DNA of 64,000 nt from Pseudomonas sp. 5P_3.1_Bac2. GTDB taxonomy: Bacteria > Pseudomonadota > Gammaproteobacteria > Pseudomonadales > Pseudomonadaceae. The position numbers and the translations under genes were made by a program. The notes beneath the pieces are model-generated. The model had not been told where the DNA came from and searched no databases. It was given only the letters and a program-made list of their open reading frames with translations. The DNA is taken from assembly GCF_025465995.1 (NCBI RefSeq), contig NZ_JANLNY010000027.1, positions 1-64,000 of the forward strand. The letters run 5' to 3'. Below, one piece after another: positions 24,078-31,577 of this stretch; within the stretch, counting starts at the first letter, position 1, and each line of letters starts with the position of its first letter.

Positions 24078-24650
24078 ATGCACTTGCGAAAAATCTTCTT
24101 CAGCCTTGCGCTGTTTCTTACCCCGGCCGTCGCCTTCGCCCATCCGGGCCACCATGAAAGCGGCCTGCTCGCGGGCCTGAGCCATCCATTGCTGGGGCTG
24201 GATCACCTGCTGGCGATGTTTGCCGTCGGCCTGTGGGCGGCGCAGCAACGTGGTGCGGCGCGCTGGGCGCTGCCGTTGACCTTTGTTGCGAGCATGCTGC
24301 TGGGCGGCTTGCTGGGCTTTGAAGGGCTGAGCTTCAACTATATCGAGGGCGGCATTACGGCCTCGGTGTTGGCCTTCGGGTTACTGGTGGCCGTGGCCAT
24401 CCGCCTACCGATGATCATCGCCCTGAGCCTGACCGCACTCTTCGCCCTGACTCATGGCGTGGCCCACGGCCTGGAGCTGCCGGAATTAGCCAGCCCGGCC
24501 AGCTACGCCTTGGGCTTCGTCCTGGCCACCGCCGCCTTGCATGCTGCGGGCTATGGGTTGGTGCGTCTGCTGCCACAAGCCGCAGCTGGGGTGATCCGCG
24601 TGCTCGGCGCGCTTGCAGCCGCCGGCGGTGCCTGGATGCTGGTCGGCTAG
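24078..24650 (+). CDS. ureJ: HupE/UreJ-family membrane protein, probable nickel transporter
   Basis: 190 residues with a cleavable signal sequence (cut near AFA|HPG) and six predicted membrane helices. The N-terminal metal-type motif HPGHHESGLLAGLSHPLLGLDHLLAMFAVG is the hallmark of the HupE/UreJ family, and the second histidine motif LTHGVAHGLELP sits in the middle. HupE/UreJ proteins are secondary nickel (or cobalt) permeases. Being 42 bp behind ureG, it likely feeds nickel to urease maturation. Confidence 0.92.
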   Translation: MHLRKIFFSLALFLTPAVAFAHPGHHESGLLAGLSHPLLGLDHLLAMFAVGLWAAQQRGAARWALPLTFVASMLLGGLLGFEGLSFNYIEGGITASVLAFGLLVAVAIRLPMIIALSLTALFALTHGVAHGLELPELASPASYALGFVLATAALHAAGYGLVRLLPQAAAGVIRVLGALAAAGGAWMLVG

Positions 24651-24787
24651 GCCAGAGCTGAGGGTCAGGCCGCCATATGGCCTGCCCCTCCATCCTTGAA
24701 GTTCCTCTGCCCAAGCAGTATTGCGCAAAAAACAACCAGCACCGTGCAAGCCATACCAGCCGTGGCCTGTAGCAATAGGCACGCAGC

Positions 24788-25002
24788 TTATCCACAGAAG
24801 CCTCCACAGTTACACGGGATAAGTACCTCCGCACTTATGCACAAGCCCTTGAAGCTAATGAAGTTTTTCTCAACGCCTGGCTATCTGCAGGGCGCTCTGG
24901 CAGGCGGCGTTGCCTGAAGCGCGCGCAGGCCTATCAACGCTAATTCCCCCCCGCCCAAGAACTAAACGCAGCAAAGTGGGTGAAGTGTTTGACTTATCCA
25001 CT
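24788..25002. repeat. DnaA-box-like cluster, left block
   Basis: Between ureJ and the outer-membrane gene there are DnaA-box-like 9-mers: TTATCCACA (24788-24796, exact), an inverted weak match ACGGGATAA (24814-24822), TTATGCACA (24835-24843, fits TTATNCACA) and TTATCCACT (24994-25002). A CCACAG (24804-24809) lies between the first two. The arrangement TTATCCACAG - short gap - CCACAG - about 6-11 bases - GGATAA recurs in the block at 26329-26958. The role is inferred, not shown. Confidence 0.6.
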
Positions 25003-25432
25003 CGGCCGATTCACTCAGGCTAATCGCCCAAGCGAAGCAACCAAGCTCTCTTAAAAAGATCCGTTACAACTCACCGCCTGAAACTTCGCGCGGCGAAATC
25101 CGTTAAACATTATCTGCCTGGCCTAATGACCAGTAACTTCTCTGCAATCTTTTCTAGTTGCTATCTCCAATGCATCTAAGGCACTGGGCAATAGCCTCCT
25201 AGGCTACATAAAGGCGCAGGGCAATAACAGATACACCTGTGACTGCGTGCCAATAAAACTATCCAGGTGAGCCTCGTAGGCCGCTGCGAGCCCGGCGCAT
25301 GGCCGGGTCTATTAGTCAGTATTAGTTAATACATGCTGAATAACTAAAATGAATCTTATCGACTTAGCGCTCTCCTACTTGCGCCACTAAGCAACTGCCA
25401 ACTCAAAAATTAAACTAATTAGGGGAGTGACC
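25003..25432. other. non-coding stretch before the outer-membrane gene
   Basis: I find no convincing gene here. A hairpin CCCGGC/GCCGGG (25291-25307) with a weak T-tail could be a terminator, and AT-rich sequence at 25310-25420 (TTAGTTAATA, AATTAAACTAATTAGG) probably holds the promoter of the next gene. No known RNA family was recognised. Confidence 0.4.
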
Positions 25433-26224
25433 ATGATGATTAAACGCGGCCAGCAACTACTTGTTCTTAGCCTGCTCTACGCCAGCCAAAGTTTCGCTTG
25501 GGCCGATACTGCCGATACCGCCAACCAAAGTAACAACCCGCTCAACTTCGCCCCGGGTCTTAACCTGCAAAACTATTACACGCCGAAAATCTATGACAGC
25601 AATGCCCACAGTAACGATGCCGTTGTGCGCGGCATCTTGCCGGTGGCCCCCGGTGAGCTAATCGGCGTACCGCAGATTCTGCGCGCCAGCCTGCCGATCA
25701 GCACCCGGCCTGATCCGCATAATGGCTACAGCACCGGTATCGGCGACCTCAACCTATTCGATATCTTTCTGCTTAAAACTGACGGCCTGCAGCTAGGCAT
25801 CGGCCCGCAGATCACTGCGCCGACGGCCGCCGAGGATGAGCTGGGCACCGGCAAGTGGCAGGCCGGCCTCTCGGCTGTGGCAGTGGATGCCTCACCGCAA
25901 GGCCTTAAAGGCGCCCTGGTGCAGTATCAAAGCTCGTTCGCCGGCGACAGTGATCGTCAGCACGTCGAAAGCGCGACCTTCCAGCCCTTTATCATCCACA
26001 ACCTGCCTAAAGGCTGGTATCTGCGCTCCACCGGCACCTGGACCTTCGACCTGAAGAATGACACCCACTACATCCCCATCGGCTTGGGTGTGGGTAAGGC
26101 CTGGCAGTCAGGCGGCAATATTCTTAATGCCTTCGTCGAACCGCAGTGGACGGTGGCGCGCAAGGGCGATGGCTTACCGCAGTTCACCCTGTTTGCCGGG
26201 ATCAACATCACCTTCGGCAAATAG
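25433..26224 (+). CDS. outer-membrane beta-barrel protein of unknown transport role
   Basis: 263 residues with a signal peptide ending near FAWA|D. The rest is rich in alternating, aromatic-flanked strands and ends in PQFTLFAGINITFGK, so it looks like a small outer-membrane barrel. It resembles the loosely named 'transporter' or neuromedin-U-like outer-membrane family of pseudomonads (FAPGLNLQNYYTPKIYDS, STGIGDLNLFDIFLL). No substrate is known. The ATG at 25433 is chosen because AGGGGAG lies 5 bases upstream; a GTG at 25427 is inside that site. It stands alone between two DnaA-box-rich blocks. Confidence 0.75.
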   Translation: MMIKRGQQLLVLSLLYASQSFAWADTADTANQSNNPLNFAPGLNLQNYYTPKIYDSNAHSNDAVVRGILPVAPGELIGVPQILRASLPISTRPDPHNGYSTGIGDLNLFDIFLLKTDGLQLGIGPQITAPTAAEDELGTGKWQAGLSAVAVDASPQGLKGALVQYQSSFAGDSDRQHVESATFQPFIIHNLPKGWYLRSTGTWTFDLKNDTHYIPIGLGVGKAWQSGGNILNAFVEPQWTVARKGDGLPQFTLFAGINITFGK

Positions 26225-26328
26225 GCGCAATCTGGCCGCTGCGGCTAAGCGCTGTAGGCGGCACCTGCCACAGGCGGCCAACTGATCAAAAAACGCTCAG
26301 CAGCCTGTGCACTAGGCTGGCTCTGGCC

Positions 26329-26958
26329 TGTGGCTAATGGCCCGCAGCTTATCCACAGAGCGCTCCACAGAAACCATGGATAAGCCTCTGCAAGGTTAAG
26401 CAAGCACCTGATTTTGCTGACTTTTTAAAAACCGACTGGGGCTTTCAGGGGTTAACCGGGGATAACTCAGAGAATTGCCTAAAAAATAACCAGCACGCGA
26501 CAAACCCCGTGATGACTGGCTCTTAGCAATAGGCGCGCAGCTTATCCACAGATCGCCCCACAGAAACTATGCATAAACCTGCCGGGCAAGCGTGAGCCAG
26601 CGCAACAAAGCCCCGACCGCCCCCTGGCTTGTGGATGATTCAGCGGCGATTTTGGCTTGACGCAGAGGCGTGAAGATGGGCTTTTTTAGCGTTGCCCACA
26701 ACTGATTAAAAATTCATCAATCTGTAACAAGCTAAGGCGCAGTAGGCCTCGCCACAGACATACAGCACTTATCAACAAAACTACCCACAGCATTCGTGGA
26801 CAACTCCTCGCCCTCGCTTGGCGCAGCTAAGCTGCTGTTTTTAAGTGAAAAAAGTCCTGATCAAAAAACGCTCAAGGACCTCCAGCGCAGGCTTAACTAA
26901 GGCTGCAGCGAGTTGCCCGCATATTATCCACAACACCCTCCACAGTCTTTGTGTACAA
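26329..26958. repeat. DnaA-box-like cluster, right block (four units)
   Basis: Exact TTATCCACA occurs at 26349-26357, 26542-26550 and 26924-26932, with TTATCAACA at 26769-26777. Each is followed within about 5-9 bases by CCACAG (or CCCACAG) and then by an inverted near-box: CATGGATAA (26375-26383), TATGCATAA (26568-26576), CGTGGACAA (26795-26803), TGTGTACAA (26950-26958). Extra inverted near-boxes are TGTGGCTAA (26329-26337) and TGTGGATGA (26630-26638). Lead boxes are 193, 227 and 155 bp apart, and an A-run such as CAAAAAAC or TAAAAAATAA often precedes a unit. This looks like a diverged tandem repeat family carrying paired DnaA-type sites. Confidence 0.65.
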
Positions 26959-27011
26959 AACCAGTAAAAGCGGGTCCAAACGGGCTAATTCGCCAGTTTG
27001 ATCGGTATTTG

Positions 27012-27102
27012 TTGACCAACTGGTCAAGTAGAAAAAACCCTTGTACGACGTCTAATGGTTTTGCTGTCCGGTCATCAGCTATACATTAACCAGGGTTGGT
27101 TA
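27012..27102 (+). promoter_or_regulatory. two operator-like dyads upstream of the DUF808 gene
   Basis: TTGACCAACTGGTCAA (27012-27027) is a palindrome with 7-bp arms. TAACCA-GGGT-TGGTTA (27087-27102) is a second dyad 60 bp downstream, with TATACAT between them at 27080-27086. Both contain the TGGT/ACCA theme of many GntR and TetR operators. They lie 86-176 bp before the DUF808 start. The cognate regulator is unknown and not encoded nearby. Confidence 0.5.
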
Positions 27103-27187
27103 TGGGTTGATCCTGTGTGACGTGCTTAGCGCCGCGCTCTCGATAGCCCTGCCAGCTTGTACCCCCACTTATGAAAAGGAATTCTGC

Positions 27188-28144
27188 ATGGCCGGCGCCA
27201 GCCTCTTAACCCTGCTTGATGACATCGCCAGCGTGCTTGACGACGTCGCCCTGATGACCAAAGTCGCGGCGAAGAAAACCGCTGGTGTACTGGGTGACGA
27301 CCTCGCCCTCAATGCCCAGCAAGTCAGCGGCGTACGCGCTGACCGTGAACTGCCCGTGGTATGGGCTGTGGGCCTGGGCTCGCTGCGCAATAAATTGATT
27401 TTGGTGCCAGCGGCGCTGCTGATCAGCGCCGTCGCGCCCTGGGCGATCACCCCATTGCTGATGGTTGGCGGCGCGTTTCTGTGCTTCGAGGGCTTTGAGA
27501 AAGTCAGCCACAAGCTTTTCCACAGTAAAGACGAGCAACAGCACAACCGTCAGCAGCGCCTGGAGGCGGTGGCCAACAGCGAGATTGATTTAGTCAGCTA
27601 CGAAAAAGACAAAATCAAAGGGGCGATCCGCACCGACTTTATTCTCAGCGCCGAAATTATCGCCATCACCTTAGGTACCGTGGCCGGCGCCAGCTTTGCC
27701 CAGCAAGTGACAGTGCTCACCGGCATTGCCCTGCTGATGACCATCGGCGTGTATGGCTTGGTGGCCGGCATCGTTAAGCTGGATGACTTGGGCTTGTATC
27801 TGAGTCAGCTCAAAGGCAACAACCTGTTCTTCGGGCTGCTGCGCCGTCTTGGCAAGCGCTTGGTCTTGTCCGCGCCTTATCTGATGAAGGCCCTGACCGT
27901 GATCGGCACCGTGGCCATGTTTATGGTCGGTGGCGGCATCCTCGCCCACGGGGTGCACGAGGTGTATGCGTGGCTGACGCAACTGAGCGAGCAGCTCGCT
28001 GGCGGAAATAGCCTGCTCGCCTCCGTTCTGCCGAGCCTGTTTAACGTGGTGTTGGGCGTCATCGCCGGTGGCGTGGTGCTCGCAGTGGTCAGCCTCGGCA
28101 AACGAGTCTGGCAGGCGCTGCGGCCCAGCCATCCACAGGCCTAA
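27188..28144 (+). CDS. DUF808 family inner-membrane protein (YedI-like)
   Basis: 318 residues matching YedI/DUF808: LLTLLDDIASVLDDVALMTKVAAKKTAGVLGDDLALNAQQVSG at the N-terminus, then several membrane helices (LVPAALLISAVAPWAITPLLMVGGAFLCFEG; later VIGTVAMFMVGGGILAHGVHE and LFNVVLGVIAGGVVLAVVSLG). Function unknown. The ATG at 27188 has AAGGAA upstream and begins the family N-terminus; an ATG at 27107 in frame is not favoured. The stop overlaps the stop of the convergent transglutaminase gene. Confidence 0.88.
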   Translation: MAGASLLTLLDDIASVLDDVALMTKVAAKKTAGVLGDDLALNAQQVSGVRADRELPVVWAVGLGSLRNKLILVPAALLISAVAPWAITPLLMVGGAFLCFEGFEKVSHKLFHSKDEQQHNRQQRLEAVANSEIDLVSYEKDKIKGAIRTDFILSAEIIAITLGTVAGASFAQQVTVLTGIALLMTIGVYGLVAGIVKLDDLGLYLSQLKGNNLFFGLLRRLGKRLVLSAPYLMKALTVIGTVAMFMVGGGILAHGVHEVYAWLTQLSEQLAGGNSLLASVLPSLFNVVLGVIAGGVVLAVVSLGKRVWQALRPSHPQA

Positions 28145-29040
28145 CCCCCAGCCAGCGGCAGCACCGTGACCTGCACCTCGGGGTCATGGCTGCCACCGCC
28201 GAGAATCACCCCGCGCAGCGGCGATACATCGGCGAAGTCGCGGCCCCAGGCCAAGGTGATGTGCTCCAGCGCCGGGCGCACATTGTTGGTCGGATCAAAA
28301 TCCACCCAGCCCTGCTTCGGGCAATACACACTGATCCACGCATGGGAGGCGTCCGCGCCAATCAAACGCGGCTGCCCCGGTGGCGGTTGAGTCAGCAAAT
28401 ACCCACTGACGTAACGGGCAGCCAGCCCGCGCGAACGCAAACACGCCAGCATCAGGTGGGCAAAGTCCTGGCACACGCCACGGCGCTCTTCCAACACCTG
28501 CGCCAACGGCGTAGCCACCTGGGTGGCGGCGGCATCGAAACGAAACTCGCTGAAGATCTTCTGCATCAAGCTATCCACCGCCGCCAGTAAGGGCCGGCCG
28601 GGGCTAAAGCAGTCGGCCGCGTAGGCACTGAACATCTGTTTGAGGTGCACGTAGGGCGACTCAAAACGAAACCGGCAAGCCTGCAATTGCCCCTGATCCA
28701 TGGGTTTACCGCTATAGCGCAGGTGTGCGCAGACCTCTTCCCAAGCCGGCGAGGCGTGGATATCCACCGGCGCACGGGGCAGTACTTCCACCTGCAACTG
28801 GGCACTGACCTTGAGCTGCTCATGGGGCCGCTCGAACACCAGGCGCGTCAGCGGATTACCGAATACATCGAGGGTGTCCTCACGCTGACCAGGCTGCGGG
28901 CTGACCACTAACTGCTGCTGCAACGTGCGCTGCCAGGGGCAGCGGCGCGGCCACAAATGGGCCAACTGCTGGGCCAACGACACCGGGCTGGCGTAGCGGT
29001 AATGGGTGTCGTGGAGGATTTGATAAAAGGCACTGCTCAT
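28141..29040 (-). CDS. transglutaminase-like cysteine protease family protein
   Basis: 299 residues: an N-terminal beta-rich domain (about 1-110) typical of bacterial transglutaminase-like proteins, then the core with catalytic triad C190 (ERRGVCQDFAHLMLACLRSRGLAARYVSGYL), H233 (ADASHAWISVY) and D249 (GWVDFDPTNN). Such proteins cut or form peptide/isopeptide bonds; no signal peptide is seen, so it should act in the cytosol. The ATG overlaps the stop of the upstream ATP-grasp/alpha-E gene by four bases, so the two are co-translated. It is the last gene of a three-gene leftward unit. Confidence 0.9.
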   Translation of the reverse strand: MSSAFYQILHDTHYRYASPVSLAQQLAHLWPRRCPWQRTLQQQLVVSPQPGQREDTLDVFGNPLTRLVFERPHEQLKVSAQLQVEVLPRAPVDIHASPAWEEVCAHLRYSGKPMDQGQLQACRFRFESPYVHLKQMFSAYAADCFSPGRPLLAAVDSLMQKIFSEFRFDAAATQVATPLAQVLEERRGVCQDFAHLMLACLRSRGLAARYVSGYLLTQPPPGQPRLIGADASHAWISVYCPKQGWVDFDPTNNVRPALEHITLAWGRDFADVSPLRGVILGGGSHDPEVQVTVLPLAGG

Positions 29041-31529
29041 GACGATTGGGTCCGCTGGCTGGCATCCACATGGGCAAAGAAACGCAGGCCCAGGCGATCC
29101 GAAATTTCCGCACTGCAATGGCTGATGTTATTCAGCAAGGCGGCTAACCCGCCGAGCACATCCTGCACGCTGCCAGCCCCGAATAAAGGGTTCTCCAGAC
29201 TGGCCAGATTGAACTGCGCCAGTTGTTGCTCCAAGTGCTGCAAGCGCCGCTCCGGGGCCAACTCGTAATGCTCCGCCAAGCGTTCCAACGAGCGCAGTAA
29301 GGTGCGCAGTTGGAACAGCACGGCATGGGGGTTTTGCTCATCCAACAGGAGCAAATCCAGCACCGGGATCAACTGCGCGCTGGCCATGTAGCGGGTGCGG
29401 TAGGTAATGCTGCTGTTACCCAACTCCAGCAACCAGCTCAACGAGGCTTGATCCTGCACGGCGCTTGAGTGAAGGAAATTCACCAGACTGTCGCAAAGGA
29501 ACTGCAGACGCTCGATGCAGCGGCCAATCATCAAAAAGCGCCAGCCGTCATCGCGCGTCATGTCGTCCAGGGCAAAGCCGGATAACGCCGCCAGTGACAG
29601 CAACAGACGATCCAGAAACTCCAGCCACTGACCAAAATCGCCCTGGCCTGCACTCAAGCCCTGACAGTCCCGTTGCAGCTCCTGCAAAGCCTGCCAGTTG
29701 GCTTGGGATAGTTTGCCGCGCACGCTGCCGGCCACCCACTGCAAACGCTGCACATTGGCCAACAGGCTGTCGTCCCACTGCGTGCCGTGCAGGGCTTCGA
29801 GCAGGCGTTGCTGCAACTCGCCGAAGTCGGCCTCGGGCAGCAAGCCCAGGCTCTCGCCCAGACTGATCACGGTATGCAGGGTTTGCGGATCGTCGTCATC
29901 ATCGACATAGCGCGCCAGCATGATCCGCAGCAAACGCGCATGGTCTTCACAGCGCTCGCTGTAGCGGCCGAACCAATAGAGGTTTTCCACCACCCGCGAA
30001 GGCAGAAAGGGGTCACTGCGCACCAAGTCCGCCACCCCCAAGCTGCGCATGCCTTGCCAAGGCTCGCCGGCGTTATGCCGCTCGCCCAACACCCAGGTGT
30101 CTTTACTGGCACCGCCGCGCTGCATCGACACCACTTCCGCGCCGGCCTCAGCCGCCACCCGGGTCAGGCCGCCGGGCAGCACCCGATAGCCCTCGGCGCT
30201 GGCCACCGCGAACACCCGCATGCCAATGGCCCGCGGCGCCAGGCTGGCCGACTCGCTGTGCCACACCGGCGCTTGCGACAGTTGCGCCAGCTCTTGGGCG
30301 ACATAGGCATAGGGCCGTGCCTTGATCCGTTCGATCAGCTCAGCACGCTCAGCTGCGCTTAAATCGCGACCGACCACCGCGGCAAAACTTTGCGAAGGGA
30401 AACTAGGCCGCAGTAACAACTGCTCCATTTGCTCCAGGGCCTTATCCAGCACCGGCGGCTCGCCGCACCACCAACTGGCAACGCTGGGCAGCAGCAGTTC
30501 TTCGCCCAAGAGTTTTTCCGCAATGGCCGGCAGAAAGCCCGGCAGGCCGGGCGACTCCAACACCCCGCAGCCCAAAGCATTGGCCACCAATACATGGCCT
30601 TGGCGCACGGCCTCCAGCAGCCCCGGCACGCCCAACGCCGAGTCGGTGCGCAGCTCCAGCGGATCGCAAAAGTCATCGTCCAAACGGCGCAACACCGCAT
30701 GCACGCGGCGCAGCCCGGCCAGGGTCTTCAGATAGACCTTGGCCTCGCGCACGGTCAGATCGCTGCCTTCGACCAAGGGGTAGCCAAGCTGGCGGGCCAG
30801 ATACAGATGCTCGAAGTAACTCTCGTTGAAGCGCCCCGGTGTCAGTAACACCACCAACGCCGGCTCGCCTTCGGCCGGTGCCTGGCGCGCCAGCGTCTCC
30901 TGCAAGGTACGAAAGAAGCCGGCGATATATTGCACGCGCAAGTCGCGGTACATATCGGGGAAGGCGCGGGAAACGATGATACGGTTTTCCAGGGCATAGC
31001 CAGCCCCGGACGGCGCTTGGGTACGGTCCGCCGTGACCCACCAGCGGCCATCCGGAGCACGGGCCAGATCCACCGCATACAGATGCAGATAAGTACCGCC
31101 CACCGGCGTGACACCTTGGCACGGCCACAGGTAATTGTTGTGACCAAACACCAACTCACTGGGCAGTAAGCCCTCGGCCAACAGTTGTTGTTCACCATAG
31201 ATATCGGCCAGCACCGCGTTGAGCAAACTGGCGCGCTGCGCCACCCCGGCAGCGATCTGCTGCCATTCCTGGGCCGGAATTAAATTGGGCAGCAGGTCCA
31301 GCTCCCATGGGCGATCGGCGCCGTCCGGATCGGCATAGACGCTGTAAGTCACGCCATTGTCCTGAATCTGCCGCGCCACCGCCGCCTGGCGCTGGTTCAG
31401 TTGCTCGGCGCTGCTGCGCTGCATGCGGCTGAGCAGCTTGTGCCAATGGGGCCGCACATTGCCCTGGGCATCCAACAATTCGTCGTAACTACCCGGGGTT
31501 AACCGGTACTGATCAAGCAAGTCGGGCAT
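29037..31529 (-). CDS. circularly permuted ATP-grasp plus alpha-E domain fusion
   Basis: 830 residues. Residues about 1-490 form a circularly permuted ATP-grasp domain (VTYSVYADPDGADRPWELDLLPNLIPAQEW; VVLLTPGRFNESYFEHLYLARQLGYPLVEGSDL; GMRVFAVASAEGYRVLPGGLTRVA). From about 505 onward an all-helical alpha-E domain (DUF403) begins with SRVVENLYWFGRYSERCEDHARLLRIML. In many bacteria these are separate genes; here they are one polypeptide. ATP-grasp enzymes of this type are predicted amide ligases working with transglutaminase-like partners. It lies 48 bp after the DUF2126 gene and overlaps the following transglutaminase gene. Confidence 0.9.
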   Translation of the reverse strand: MPDLLDQYRLTPGSYDELLDAQGNVRPHWHKLLSRMQRSSAEQLNQRQAAVARQIQDNGVTYSVYADPDGADRPWELDLLPNLIPAQEWQQIAAGVAQRASLLNAVLADIYGEQQLLAEGLLPSELVFGHNNYLWPCQGVTPVGGTYLHLYAVDLARAPDGRWWVTADRTQAPSGAGYALENRIIVSRAFPDMYRDLRVQYIAGFFRTLQETLARQAPAEGEPALVVLLTPGRFNESYFEHLYLARQLGYPLVEGSDLTVREAKVYLKTLAGLRRVHAVLRRLDDDFCDPLELRTDSALGVPGLLEAVRQGHVLVANALGCGVLESPGLPGFLPAIAEKLLGEELLLPSVASWWCGEPPVLDKALEQMEQLLLRPSFPSQSFAAVVGRDLSAAERAELIERIKARPYAYVAQELAQLSQAPVWHSESASLAPRAIGMRVFAVASAEGYRVLPGGLTRVAAEAGAEVVSMQRGGASKDTWVLGERHNAGEPWQGMRSLGVADLVRSDPFLPSRVVENLYWFGRYSERCEDHARLLRIMLARYVDDDDDPQTLHTVISLGESLGLLPEADFGELQQRLLEALHGTQWDDSLLANVQRLQWVAGSVRGKLSQANWQALQELQRDCQGLSAGQGDFGQWLEFLDRLLLSLAALSGFALDDMTRDDGWRFLMIGRCIERLQFLCDSLVNFLHSSAVQDQASLSWLLELGNSSITYRTRYMASAQLIPVLDLLLLDEQNPHAVLFQLRTLLRSLERLAEHYELAPERRLQHLEQQLAQFNLASLENPLFGAGSVQDVLGGLAALLNNISHCSAEISDRLGLRFFAHVDASQRTQSS

Positions 31530-31577
31530 GGCAGGCTCGTTCAAAACAGCGCTCGCAAGCAAGGTTAGTCAATCTAT

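Noticed and set aside
25291..25307. A new small RNA ending at the CCCGGC/GCCGGG hairpin
   Set aside because: The stem is only 6 bp with a weak tail, and no promoter could be placed confidently upstream.
24788..26958. Plasmid iterons or an integrated plasmid origin
   Set aside because: No Rep gene, partition gene or att-like repeat is nearby and the flanks are ordinary Pseudomonas chromosome, so chromosomal DnaA sites are a simpler reading.
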